This document shows positions 17,575-25,390 of a stretch of 64,000 nt of DNA, piece by piece. The stretch comes from Anaerolentibacter hominis (lineage in GTDB: Bacteria; Bacillota; Clostridia; Lachnospirales; Lachnospiraceae), in NCBI RefSeq assembly GCF_032380675.1, contig NZ_JAWDIX010000001.1:1488001-1552000 (forward strand). Reading direction: 5' to 3'. Numbering within the stretch: the first letter of the stretch is position 1; every line of letters starts with the position of its first letter. Below the pieces are notes generated by a model that saw only the letters and a program-made list of their open reading frames with translations, ran no database searches and was not told where the DNA came from. The translations under genes were made by a program, and so were the position numbers.

Positions 17575-17611
17575 AAAGGGACATTACATTCTTCTGTAGT
17601 GTCCCCTTTTT
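17575..17611 (-). terminator. hairpin terminator after rplS
   Basis: An inverted repeat (GGGGACACTACA with TGTAATGTCCC on the minus strand, one mismatch) lies between rplS and lepB, flanked by A- and T-rich runs. It probably ends most of the ribosomal operon transcripts. Confidence 0.75.
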
Positions 17612-17619
17612 AGTACTCA

Positions 17620-17967
17620 TTATTTTACTAACTCTTTAACCTTAGCGGCTTTACCCACTCTGTCGCGTAAGTAGTTCAATTTCGCTCTTCTTACTTTACC
17701 ATGTCTGATGACTTCAATCTTTGTAACGATTGGAGAATGTACAGGCCAGGTTTTCTCAACACCGATACCGTTAGAAGTTTTTCTAACTGTAAAGGTCTCT
17801 CTTGCGCCGCCGTTCTGTCTTTTCAGAACAACGCCCTCGAATACCTGGATTCTTTCTCTGGCACCCTCGATTACCTTGGAGGATACTCTTACGGTATCAC
17901 CAACAGAAAAAGGTGTAACTTCAGCTTTCAACTGAGCATCTTCGATATTTTTAATAATCGCATTCAT
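17620..17967 (-). CDS. rplS: 50S ribosomal protein L19
   Basis: L19 sits at the subunit interface of the large ribosomal subunit. The 115-residue product (MNAIIKNIEDAQLK start) has the typical core FSVGDTVRVSSKVIEG and RIQVFEGVVLKRQ, and the basic C-terminus RRAKLNYLRDRVGKAAKVKE. The ATG at 17967 has a GGGAGG site. It is the last gene of the ffh-rpsP-khpA-rimM-trmD-rplS run. About 100 untranslated bases with a hairpin separate it from trmD, so it may have its own leader regulation. Confidence 0.98.
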   Translation of the reverse strand: MNAIIKNIEDAQLKAEVTPFSVGDTVRVSSKVIEGARERIQVFEGVVLKRQNGGARETFTVRKTSNGIGVEKTWPVHSPIVTKIEVIRHGKVRRAKLNYLRDRVGKAAKVKELVK

Positions 17968-17992
17968 TGTGTGTGGACCTCCCTTTTTTATT

Positions 17993-18031
17993 CGATGTTC
18001 GTTAATACAGTCCGTAACAGAGGAACATCTC
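17993..18031 (-). promoter_or_regulatory. candidate L19 leader hairpin
   Basis: In the untranslated region before rplS, GATGTTC (17994-18000 on the plus strand) is complementary to GAACATC (18023-18029). The hairpin ends about 10 bases before the GGGAGG site. An L19 leader RNA is known in Firmicutes; whether this matches its consensus cannot be decided by eye. Confidence 0.4.
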
Positions 18032-18069
18032 GCTCTCACAACATTAATAACTTTATCATATTTAAAAAT

Positions 18070-18798
18070 CTAATGCAAGTATTTTTTTACCAGCATTTTC
18101 TCCGCGTCGCTTAAGACCGCCCCCTCCAGCAGATCCGGCCTCATACAGGCAGTTCGGATCAGAGACTGCTCCCTGCGCCAGAGGTTAATATTTTTGTGAT
18201 GGCCCGACAGCAGTACTTCCGGAACCTTCCTGCCGTGGAATTCTTCGGGCCGGGTATACTGGGGATACTCCAGCAGATTACCGGAAAAGGATTCTTCCGC
18301 GGCCGAACTGTCATTGGTGAGAACGCCCGGAACCATTCTGGAAATGGCATCGATCATCACCATGGCCGGGAGCTCGCCGCCTGTCAGAACATAATCCCCG
18401 ATCGACACCGGGTCTGTTACAATTTCTTCCAGAATACGTTCATCCACACCCTCATAGTGACCGCACAGGAAGACAAGCTCCTCTTCCTTCGCAAACTCCT
18501 GTGCCATCTGCTGATTGAATACCTTGCCCTGAGGCGTCAGGTAAATCACGCGGGGCTTGACCTGCCGGTCCTGAAACAGAGCTTCGAAGGTATTCCAGAT
18601 CGGTTCCGCCTGCATCACCATCCCGGCTCCGCCGCCATATGGGTAATCGTCTACCCGTTTGTGCTTATCCTCTGTATAGTCCCTTATATTAACCGGTACA
18701 ATCTCGATCAGGCCCTTCTCGGCAGCTCTGCCCAGAATACTGGTGTGAAGGCCCTCACGTATCATATCCGGAAATAAAGTCATCACATAAAATTTCAT
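18070..18798 (-). CDS. trmD: tRNA (guanine37-N1)-methyltransferase
   Basis: TrmD methylates G37 next to the anticodon and prevents frameshifting. The 242-residue product has the SPOUT knot signatures: FLCGHYEGVDERI (about 135-147) and SIGDYVLTGGELPAM (about 162-176), which bind S-adenosylmethionine. The N-terminus MKFYVMTLFPDMI is typical and the length is normal. It sits between rimM and rplS, the conserved order. Confidence 0.97.
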   Translation of the reverse strand: MKFYVMTLFPDMIREGLHTSILGRAAEKGLIEIVPVNIRDYTEDKHKRVDDYPYGGGAGMVMQAEPIWNTFEALFQDRQVKPRVIYLTPQGKVFNQQMAQEFAKEEELVFLCGHYEGVDERILEEIVTDPVSIGDYVLTGGELPAMVMIDAISRMVPGVLTNDSSAAEESFSGNLLEYPQYTRPEEFHGRKVPEVLLSGHHKNINLWRREQSLIRTACMRPDLLEGAVLSDAEKMLVKKYLH

Positions 18799-18830
18799 GA
18801 TTAATCTCCATTATCCGATTCCCCGGCGGA

Positions 18831-19343
18831 CTATAAAAGCCCCGGGAGCAAATGTACAGAAATTACCTTTTCTTCTGTATCCACATCCAGAACACAGTCT
18901 TCAATCGCCGGAATCAGAATCTCTTTTTTCTCTTCCGTCTCCACCACATACACATCATTGGCATTGGTAGACAGAATTTCTTTCAGTACTCCCAGCTTTG
19001 TCCCGTCATCTGTTATGACAGCAGATCCCAGTATATCATAAATAAAGACTTCGTTCTCTTCCAGAGGCACTGCCTGATCTCTGGTGATAAGCAGGTCTTT
19101 TCCTTTATACTTTTCAATGTCATTAATGGAATCAATCCCCTTGAATTTCAGTATAACCATATTCTTGAAAAATTTAACATTCTGAATTTCCAGAGGCAGA
19201 TATTCTTTTCCGGTATCCATGATTACCCGGTCAAGCTCCAGGAAACGCTCCGGATCATCGGTTGTGGGAAATACCTTCACTTCGCCCCGGATTCCATGTG
19301 TGGAGCTGATGACTCCCACTCTCAAATAGTCTTCCATCTGCAC
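18831..19343 (-). CDS. rimM: 16S rRNA processing protein RimM
   Basis: RimM helps mature the head of the 30S subunit and binds S19. The 170-residue product has the N-terminal barrel motif VGVISSTHGIRGEVKVFPTT and a C-terminal PRC-barrel with ILIPAIEDCVLDVD. It lies in the standard place before trmD. A long hairpin separates it from khpA, so its expression may be lower than that of the upstream genes. Confidence 0.96.
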   Translation of the reverse strand: MQMEDYLRVGVISSTHGIRGEVKVFPTTDDPERFLELDRVIMDTGKEYLPLEIQNVKFFKNMVILKFKGIDSINDIEKYKGKDLLITRDQAVPLEENEVFIYDILGSAVITDDGTKLGVLKEILSTNANDVYVVETEEKKEILIPAIEDCVLDVDTEEKVISVHLLPGLL

Positions 19344-19363
19344 AGTTCACCTTTCTTTAACTC

Positions 19364-19396
19364 AGCAAAAGCGCCACATTTAGCGGCGCTTTTGCT
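19364..19396 (-). terminator. intra-operon hairpin between khpA and rimM
   Basis: A perfect 12-bp inverted repeat (AGCAAAAGCGCC at 19364-19375 with 19385-19396, nine-base loop) lies in the 67-base gap. On the minus strand no strong U-run follows, so it could act as an mRNA stability or processing hairpin as well as an attenuator. Confidence 0.5.
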
Positions 19397-19410
19397 GGAT
19401 TTCACTGTAG

Positions 19411-19641
19411 TTATTGTGCAATCTCTACGATTACCTTCTTTTCATCTTTCGATGCGGCTGCCTTCACAACGCTGCGAAGCGCTTTCGCGATCCGGCCCTG
19501 TTTGCCGATCACCTTACCCATGTCATCTGCAGCAACCTTTAACTCCACCAGAATTGCATTGTCGTTTTCCGTTTCCGTAACCACAACTTCATCCGGATGG
19601 TCTACTAATGCCATCGCAATAACCTTAACTAAATCTTTCAC
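19411..19641 (-). CDS. khpA: KH-domain RNA-binding protein KhpA
   Basis: The 76-residue protein is a single KH domain with the GxxG loop in VIGKQGRIAKALRSVVKA. KhpA proteins bind RNA, often with KhpB/Jag, and affect cell division and sRNA function in Firmicutes. The gene lies between rpsP and rimM, its usual position, with a good ribosome site (GGAGG). Confidence 0.94.
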   Translation of the reverse strand: MKDLVKVIAMALVDHPDEVVVTETENDNAILVELKVAADDMGKVIGKQGRIAKALRSVVKAAASKDEKKVIVEIAQ

Positions 19642-19679
19642 GGTTTCTACCTCCTGGACAGGCTAAGCTGACACTAAGT

Positions 19680-19922
19680 TTACATGATACCAGCTTGTTT
19701 CATCAATCTGCTAACCGTATCAGTAGGCTGTGCACCGTTTGATAACCATTTCTTTGCTGCCTCTTCATCAAAGCGGAACGTACTCGGTTCCTGTGTAGGA
19801 TCATAAGTACCGATTTCCTCGATAAACTTACCGTCTCTCGGGCTTCTTGCATCTGCAACAACGATTCTATAGAAAGGAGCCTTCTTCTGTCCCATTCTCT
19901 TTAATCTAATCTTTACTGCCAT
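19680..19922 (-). CDS. rpsP: 30S ribosomal protein S16
   Basis: S16 stabilises the body of the small subunit. The 80-residue product starts MAVKIRLKRMGQKKAPFYR and contains the conserved ADARSPRDGKFIEEIG motif. I chose the ATG at 19922, which has a GGAGG site; an upstream in-frame start would add 21 unrelated residues. It is located between ffh and khpA. Confidence 0.98.
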   Translation of the reverse strand: MAVKIRLKRMGQKKAPFYRIVVADARSPRDGKFIEEIGTYDPTQEPSTFRFDEEAAKKWLSNGAQPTDTVSRLMKQAGIM

Positions 19923-19997
19923 CTCTTTCACCTCCGTATTATTTTTTCTATGTGAACGGTTCAGCCGCAAAGCTGTAACCCTCACTTACTAAATTGC

Positions 19998-21347
19998 TTA
20001 CAGGCCAAAGGGGAGCTTGAATTTCCCGCGTTTCCCCGATTTGCCGTTCATCATGCCGGACATCTGCTTCATCAGCTTCTTTCCGCTCTCATACTGCTTC
20101 ATCAGCCTGTTTACATCTGTGAGCTCCACACCGGCCCCCGCTGCGATCCGCTTCTTCCGGGAGGGATTGATTAACTCGGGATTCTCCCGTTCCTCCCTGG
20201 TCATGGAATAAATCATAGCTTCATTCCTGGCCAGCGCATCCTCCGGTATCTCCACATTCTTCATCTGAGCGCCCATGCCGGGCATCAGATTCAGGAGTTC
20301 GCCGATTCCGCCCATATTTTTCATCTGCTGCATCTGCTCCAGATAATCATTGAAATTAAATTCAGCCTTGCGAAGCTTGCGCTCCATCTCTTTGGCCTTC
20401 TCGTCATCCATCTCGATCTGGGTCGCTTTATCAATTAAAGTCAGGATATCTCCCATACCTAAAATACGGGATGCCATACGGTCCGGATAAAACTGCTCCA
20501 GATCCGACAGCTTTTCACCCATACCGGTATAGAGAATCGGCTTGCCGGTTACCGCACGTATGGAAAGAGCCGCGCCGCCTCTGGTATCACCATCCAGCTT
20601 GGTGAGGATAACACCATCAATACCAATTTTATCATTGAACATGGATGCAACATTCACCGCATCCTGTCCGGTCATGGCGTCTACAACCAGAACCGTCTGA
20701 TCTATCTCAATATTTTCTTTAATTGATATCAGTTCATTCATCATGTCCTCATCGACATGAAGCCGTCCTGCCGTATCCAGGATTACAAGATTGTATCCGT
20801 TCTTTGCGGCATGTTCCAGCGCGCCCTTGGCGATATGCACAGGACTGTGTCCCTCACCCATGGAAAAAACGCTGACACCCTGCTTCTCACCGTTGATCTG
20901 CAGCTGTTTGATTGCCGCAGGACGGTATACGTCACAGGCTACCAGGAGAGGATTCTTACCCTTCTGCTTAAACTTCCCCGCCAGCTTTGCCGTGGTGGTA
21001 GTCTTACCTGCACCCTGAAGGCCGCACATCATGATAACGGTAACAGCATTTCCAGGATTTAGAGCAATCTCAGTGGTCTCATCCCCCATCAGACGGACCA
21101 TCTCTTCATTAACAATTTTAATTACCTGCTGACCAGGTGTCAGGCTGTTCATCACATCCTGCCCAATGGCCCGCTCCTGAATACTCTTAATAAAATCCTT
21201 TACTACCTTAAAATTGACATCGGCCTCCAGCAATGCGATCTTTACTTCCCGAAGAGCAGCCTTTACATCACTTTCCGATAATCGGCCTTTGCCCTTTAAA
21301 TTTTTAAAAACCCGCTGAAACTTCTCTGATAAGCTGTCAAATGCCAC
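19998..21347 (-). CDS. ffh: signal recognition particle protein Ffh
   Basis: Ffh is the SRP54 GTPase that binds signal sequences and 4.5S/SRP RNA and delivers ribosomes to FtsY. The 449-residue product has the N domain (1-95), the G domain with GLQGAGKTTTTAK (about 108-120), DTAGRLHVDE and TKLDGDTRGGAAL, and the methionine-rich M domain from about 300 (for example MQQMKNMGG and LMPGMGAQM). The start is GTG at 21347, overlapping the ylxM TAG stop by one base. Confidence 0.98.
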   Translation of the reverse strand: MAFDSLSEKFQRVFKNLKGKGRLSESDVKAALREVKIALLEADVNFKVVKDFIKSIQERAIGQDVMNSLTPGQQVIKIVNEEMVRLMGDETTEIALNPGNAVTVIMMCGLQGAGKTTTTAKLAGKFKQKGKNPLLVACDVYRPAAIKQLQINGEKQGVSVFSMGEGHSPVHIAKGALEHAAKNGYNLVILDTAGRLHVDEDMMNELISIKENIEIDQTVLVVDAMTGQDAVNVASMFNDKIGIDGVILTKLDGDTRGGAALSIRAVTGKPILYTGMGEKLSDLEQFYPDRMASRILGMGDILTLIDKATQIEMDDEKAKEMERKLRKAEFNFNDYLEQMQQMKNMGGIGELLNLMPGMGAQMKNVEIPEDALARNEAMIYSMTREERENPELINPSRKKRIAAGAGVELTDVNRLMKQYESGKKLMKQMSGMMNGKSGKRGKFKLPFGL

Positions 21348-21724
21348 TATAATTCCTCCAATATATCGTCAGCCGCACTTATAATTTCCTCAAGCAGCGC
21401 AGCATCTCTTTCGATTCTGATTTGTTCTGCCAGAGAACGGATACGCTCGGCCTTCTCCCTGGTACTGCGGAACTTTTCAACCAGATGAAGACTGGACTCG
21501 TAGTTCTTCAGCTGTCTGGAGCAGCGCTTCAGCAGATCGAAAACTCCCTGTCTGCTGATTCCCTGTTCTTCCGCAATTTCACTCAGTGATAAATCATTTA
21601 AAATATAATCTTCAAATATGTTCTTCTGATGTTCTTTTAATAACTCTCCATAAAAATCATACAGGTAGGATAATTCTACACGTTCCGTAATTTTGTTTTC
21701 CAATTCTTTCTCTATGTCAGACAC
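21347..21724 (-). CDS. ylxM: YlxM/p13-like helix-turn-helix protein
   Basis: YlxM proteins are small DNA-binding-like proteins encoded next to ffh and thought to modulate SRP. The core LYDFYGELLKEHQ and the sigma-70 region 4-like LSLSEIAEEQGISRQGVFDLLKR are clear. The start is uncertain. The open frame reaches 21808, but a promoter lies inside that extension, so translation must begin later. I list GTG at 21724 (about 125 residues). TTG at 21703 is an alternative, and neither has an ideal ribosome site. Confidence 0.85.
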   Translation of the reverse strand: MSDIEKELENKITERVELSYLYDFYGELLKEHQKNIFEDYILNDLSLSEIAEEQGISRQGVFDLLKRCSRQLKNYESSLHLVEKFRSTREKAERIRSLAEQIRIERDAALLEEIISAADDILEEL

Positions 21725-21725
21725 C

Positions 21726-21752
21726 ACCTGTAAAGTTTTTTTCTTTACAGGT
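21726..21752 (-). promoter_or_regulatory. 5'-terminal hairpin of the ylxM-ffh mRNA
   Basis: ACCTGTAAAG (minus strand, 21752-21743) pairs perfectly with CTTTACAGGT (21735-21726), with an A7 loop. It starts a few bases after the -10 box, so the transcript would begin almost at the stem. The 3' arm runs directly into the putative ylxM start. Confidence 0.6.
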
Positions 21753-21756
21753 GTTA

Positions 21757-21784
21757 AGTATACCATAAAATATTCTGTTGTCAA
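21757..21784 (-). promoter_or_regulatory. promoter of the ylxM-ffh-rpsP operon
   Basis: On the minus strand TTGACA (21784-21779) and TATACT (21762-21757) are 16 bases apart, a near-consensus promoter located inside the longest ylxM reading frame. Confidence 0.8.
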
Positions 21785-21880
21785 GGAAAAATATTGACAG
21801 GATGACAAAAAATTTTACCCCGCAGGAATCAAAAGAGAAACAGCAAACAATAAATGTACCGATTGCCTTCCCCCGGAGGT

Positions 21881-21916
21881 AAAAACAGCAGCCCGGAAAA
21901 ACTCCGGACTGCTGTA
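21881..21916 (-). terminator. terminator of the Na+-decarboxylase operon
   Basis: On the minus strand a stem of ACAGCAGTCCGG and CCGGGCTGCTGT (one mismatch) is followed by TTTTT, a few bases after the carboxyltransferase stop codon. Confidence 0.9.
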
Positions 21917-21929
21917 TATTCTGAACTTT

Positions 21930-23342
21930 TTATACCGGATAAGCCTTGCTGGCTTTATCTGCCATTGTCTCATCCACTTTCGTCTGCTGAGCCTGACGAT
22001 ATTTGAAGAAGTCCATTGCTACCTGCGGGAACAATGCATAGGATAATACATCTTCATCCTGCTGCTTGTAAGATGCAACCTCTTTCTCCAGTTTCTCCAG
22101 CTCCGGTTTAAGCAGATCGGCAGGACGGCAGGTAATCACCTTCTCGTTACCGATGCATTTCTTTCTGACTTCATCGTTCATCGGCTTCGCTGTCTGGCCA
22201 TACTCGCCGCGCAGAAGAGCTTTCGTCTCTTTGGTAGCCACTTTATAGCGCTCACCCATCAGAACGTTGAATACAGCCTGTGTACCAACGATCTGGCTGG
22301 ACGGAGTAACCAGAGGCGGCTCGCCTACATCTTTACGCACACGCGGGATCTCAGCCAGCACGTCGTAATATTTGTCTTCCGCATTCTGTTCTTTCAGCTG
22401 GGATACCATGTTGCTGAGCATACCGCCCGGCACCTGATAAAGCAGCGTCTTGATATCCACACCCAGAATCTTGGGATTTAACAGGCCGCTCTTTAACGCT
22501 TCCTGCTGAATCGGTCTGAAGTAGTCTGCGATCTCAGCCAGCAGATTCTGATCAAGGCCGGAATCATAAGGTGTGCCGCGGAACGTCTCAACCATAACTT
22601 CTGTTGCCGGCTGGCTGGTACCCATAGCAAATGGGCTCATGGCTGTATCAATGACATCACAGCCTGCTTCCACAGCCTTCATATAGGTCATAGATGCCAC
22701 ACCGCTGGTATAGTGGGTATGCAGCTGGATCGGCAGCTTCGTAGCGGATTTCAATGCAGTTACCAGACGAGTTGCCTCATAAGGAACCAAAAGGCCTGCC
22801 ATATCCTTAATACAAATGGAATCAGCACCCATATTCTCGATTCTCTTGGCAATATCCATCCAGTAGTCCATCGTATAGGCATCACCCAGAGTATAACAAA
22901 GTGCGATCTGTGCATGACCGCCTTCTTTCTTGGTTGCCTTAACAGATGTCTCCAGATTTCTAAGGTCATTCAATGCATCGAAAATACGGATAATATCAAT
23001 ACCATTTGCAACAGATTTCTGTACAAAGTATTCCACTACATCGTCTGCATAATGACGATAACCCAGGATATTCTGCCCGCGAAGGAGCATCTGAAGCTTT
23101 GTATTTTTAAAACCTGCTCTTAATTTTCTAAGTCTCTCCCACGGATCTTCTTTCAGGAAACGCAGGGAGGCATCAAACGTAGCACCACCCCAGCACTCTA
23201 CCGAATGATAACCGACTTTATCCATCTTCTCGATGATCGGGAGCATCTGCTCTGTGGTCATTCTGGTAGCAATCTGAGACTGATGTGCATCACGCAATAC
23301 TGTCTCGGTAATACCTACCGGTTTTTTAACTTGCTCTGCCAT
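21930..23342 (-). CDS. oadA: pyruvate/oxaloacetate carboxyltransferase subunit (OadA / 5S type)
   Basis: This is the TIM-barrel carboxyltransferase that moves CO2 between oxaloacetate/pyruvate and biotin. The 470-residue product shows ETVLRDAHQSQIATRM (metal ligand Asp18), SICIKDMAG (the lysine that is normally carbamylated) and LPIQLHTHYTSG (His metal ligands). There is no biotinyl domain at its C-terminus; biotin is on the separate carrier at 24653. The ATG at 23342 has AGGAGG upstream. It is last of five genes in the cluster, next to the membrane beta subunit, so it probably couples oxaloacetate to Na+ or to the other carboxyltransferase. Confidence 0.93.
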   Translation of the reverse strand: MAEQVKKPVGITETVLRDAHQSQIATRMTTEQMLPIIEKMDKVGYHSVECWGGATFDASLRFLKEDPWERLRKLRAGFKNTKLQMLLRGQNILGYRHYADDVVEYFVQKSVANGIDIIRIFDALNDLRNLETSVKATKKEGGHAQIALCYTLGDAYTMDYWMDIAKRIENMGADSICIKDMAGLLVPYEATRLVTALKSATKLPIQLHTHYTSGVASMTYMKAVEAGCDVIDTAMSPFAMGTSQPATEVMVETFRGTPYDSGLDQNLLAEIADYFRPIQQEALKSGLLNPKILGVDIKTLLYQVPGGMLSNMVSQLKEQNAEDKYYDVLAEIPRVRKDVGEPPLVTPSSQIVGTQAVFNVLMGERYKVATKETKALLRGEYGQTAKPMNDEVRKKCIGNEKVITCRPADLLKPELEKLEKEVASYKQQDEDVLSYALFPQVAMDFFKYRQAQQTKVDETMADKASKAYPV

Positions 23343-23412
23343 TTTATTTCCTCCTATAAGTTTAACATTCCGGCCGGCCTGCATACCGGCCGCTGTAAAA
23401 ATTCAAATCTGT

Positions 23413-24582
23413 TTATACGATGCCGAATATCGCCATGAAGGTACCTGCCGCCACGGCCGTACCGATAACACCGGCCACATTCGGTCCCATAGCATGCATC
23501 AGCAGGAAGTTGGAAGGATCTGCTTCCGCACCCACCTTCTGAGATACTCTGGCAGCCATAGGAACGGCGGAAACGCCGGCAGAACCAATCAGCGGATTTA
23601 CCTTGCCATGCGTAAGCACGCACATCAGCTTTCCTAGCAGCACACCTGCGGCCGTACCAAATGCAAAGGCAACCAGGCCCAGGATAACGATTTTGATCGT
23701 AGACCAGTTCAGGAACGCTTCCGCGCTGGTAGTCGCACCAACGGAGGTACCCAGCAGGATAACCACGATATACATCATCGCATTGGAAGCAGTCTCAGTA
23801 AGCTGTCTAACCACTCCGCTCTCTTTAAACAGGTTGCCGAGCATTAACATACCAACCAGCGGAGCTGTGGAAGGAAGGATCAGGCAGACAACGATTGTAA
23901 CAACAACCGGGAACAGAATTCTCTCCAGTTTGGAGACCGGACGCAGCTGCTCCATCTTGATCTTTCTTTCTTTTTCAGTGGTTAACAGTTTCATAATCGG
24001 CGGCTGGATAATCGGTACCAGGGACATATACGAATATGCCGCCACGGCAATCGGACCCAGAATATCGGTCTGTCCAAGCTTCGTCGCCAGGAAGATAGAG
24101 GTAGGGCCGTCAGCGCCGCCGATGATGGCGATTGCAGCTGCCGCCTTGTCAGAGAATCCCATTGCCATAGCGCCGATATAGGCTACGAAGATACCGAACT
24201 GCGCTGCGGCACCTAACAGGAAACTCTTGGGGTTCGCGATCAGAGGACCGAAGTCCGTCATCGCGCCCACACCCATAAAGATCAGGGAAGGCAGAATCGC
24301 CCACTCGTCTAACTTAAAGAAATAATACAATAATCCGCCCGCATGCTCTACGGTTGCCCCATTTACAACTTCCGTCCAGGGCGCAGCCATAATGCCGGGA
24401 TAAATATTAACCAGCAGCATACCAAAGGCGATCGGAATTAACAGTAAGGGTTCATACCCTTTCTTAATCGCTAAATACAGGAAAACACAGGCAACAATGA
24501 TCATTACATAATTGCCGATTGTCAGATTGGCAAAAGCCGTCTGTTTCAGAAGGTTTCCCAGTGTTTCGATAATATATGACAT
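23413..24582 (-). CDS. oadB: sodium ion-translocating decarboxylase beta subunit
   Basis: The beta subunit is an integral membrane protein that decarboxylates carboxybiotin and pumps Na+ outward. The 389-residue product has about ten hydrophobic segments. The family signature IIGGADGPTSIFLATKLG (about 153-170) contains the essential aspartate, and the region GSAGVSAVPMAARVSQ near the C-terminus is also conserved. Proteins named OadB, GcdB and MmdB are nearly alike, so the substrate is not decided by this subunit. It lies between the biotin carrier and the OadA-type subunit. Confidence 0.95.
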   Translation of the reverse strand: MSYIIETLGNLLKQTAFANLTIGNYVMIIVACVFLYLAIKKGYEPLLLIPIAFGMLLVNIYPGIMAAPWTEVVNGATVEHAGGLLYYFFKLDEWAILPSLIFMGVGAMTDFGPLIANPKSFLLGAAAQFGIFVAYIGAMAMGFSDKAAAAIAIIGGADGPTSIFLATKLGQTDILGPIAVAAYSYMSLVPIIQPPIMKLLTTEKERKIKMEQLRPVSKLERILFPVVVTIVVCLILPSTAPLVGMLMLGNLFKESGVVRQLTETASNAMMYIVVILLGTSVGATTSAEAFLNWSTIKIVILGLVAFAFGTAAGVLLGKLMCVLTHGKVNPLIGSAGVSAVPMAARVSQKVGAEADPSNFLLMHAMGPNVAGVIGTAVAAGTFMAIFGIV

Positions 24583-24652
24583 TTTTCAACCTCCCATTTC
24601 ACATTGTTTCTACAGAATATTATCCGTTGTTTGTCATCAACAATGGAAATGA

Positions 24653-25033
24653 TTAGTTCATAGTAGCAATCACTGCTCCGGCCTCTACCATATCGCCTAC
24701 TTTGCAGTCAATGCTGGCTACTGTGCCGTCCTTCGGGGCTACTACCGGGATTTCCATCTTCATGGCTTCCAGGATAATAACAGCGTCGCCGGCCTTTAAT
24801 GCCTGGCCTACGCTGGCTTCTACTTTATAAATTTTACCAGCTGCGCCTGTTGAAACTTTAACGGAACCTGCGCCGCCTGCCGGAGCTGCTTTCGGGGCAG
24901 CCTTCGGTGCTGCGGGAGCCTTGGGAACTGCCTTCGGTGCAGCCGGAGCCGCAGCGGGAACAGAACCTGCTCCACCTTCTTCAACTGTTACATCATATAC
25001 GTTTCCATTTACAGTAATTGTATAATTTTTCAT
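24653..25033 (-). CDS. biotin carboxyl carrier subunit (GcdC/MmdC-like)
   Basis: The 126-residue protein has a short N-terminal segment, a flexible Ala/Pro-rich linker (about 25-55) and a C-terminal biotinyl domain. Lys92 in the EAMKMEI motif is the biotinylation site. It carries carboxyl groups between the carboxyltransferases and the membrane subunit. I chose the ATG at 25033, which is eight bases after AGGAGG; the ATG two codons earlier is too close. It is the only biotin carrier in the cluster, so both carboxyltransferases probably share it. Confidence 0.95.
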   Translation of the reverse strand: MKNYTITVNGNVYDVTVEEGGAGSVPAAAPAAPKAVPKAPAAPKAAPKAAPAGGAGSVKVSTGAAGKIYKVEASVGQALKAGDAVIILEAMKMEIPVVAPKDGTVASIDCKVGDMVEAGAVIATMN

Positions 25034-25048
25034 GATCATTTCCTCCTA

Positions 25049-25378
25049 TTATGCTTTCTTCCAATTGCTTTTCGATCTGCGGATTGATCTGACTACCAAT
25101 CCTTCCGGATTTGTACCCGCCGCTGCAGCAACTGCTGCGGTGATAACAGCCACTAATTCCAGATCGTCACTTAACTCTTCTTCTACTGCTTCTGCCGGTT
25201 CCGGCAAAGTAGGTGTCTCAATGACAGGAGCCACTTCCGCCACATTTTTCTTATTCATCATCTTGGGGATGAAACCGAGGCAGTAGATAATCAGGCTGAT
25301 AAATATTAATACTACGAATACAGTTCCCATACCGAGAAGCGTATTCAGCAGTGCTCTCTCTAAAACTTCAATGCTCAT
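25049..25378 (-). CDS. OadG-family small membrane subunit (gamma/delta) of Na+ decarboxylase
   Basis: The 109-residue protein has one N-terminal membrane helix (about 13-35) and a hydrophilic tail with acidic residues and a conserved basic ending (RSIRRSKSNWKKA). This is the layout of OadG/MmdD subunits, which hold the carboxyltransferase to the membrane beta subunit. It lies 12 bases after the carboxyltransferase and 15 before the biotin carrier. Sequence conservation in this family is low; the assignment rests on size, topology and context. Confidence 0.85.
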   Translation of the reverse strand: MSIEVLERALLNTLLGMGTVFVVLIFISLIIYCLGFIPKMMNKKNVAEVAPVIETPTLPEPAEAVEEELSDDLELVAVITAAVAAAAGTNPEGLVVRSIRRSKSNWKKA

Positions 25379-25390
25379 ATGCTCACCTCA

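Noticed and set aside
24890..24970. Low-complexity repeated Ala/Pro/Lys codons
   Set aside because: This is the normal flexible linker of the biotin carrier and not a separate repeat element.
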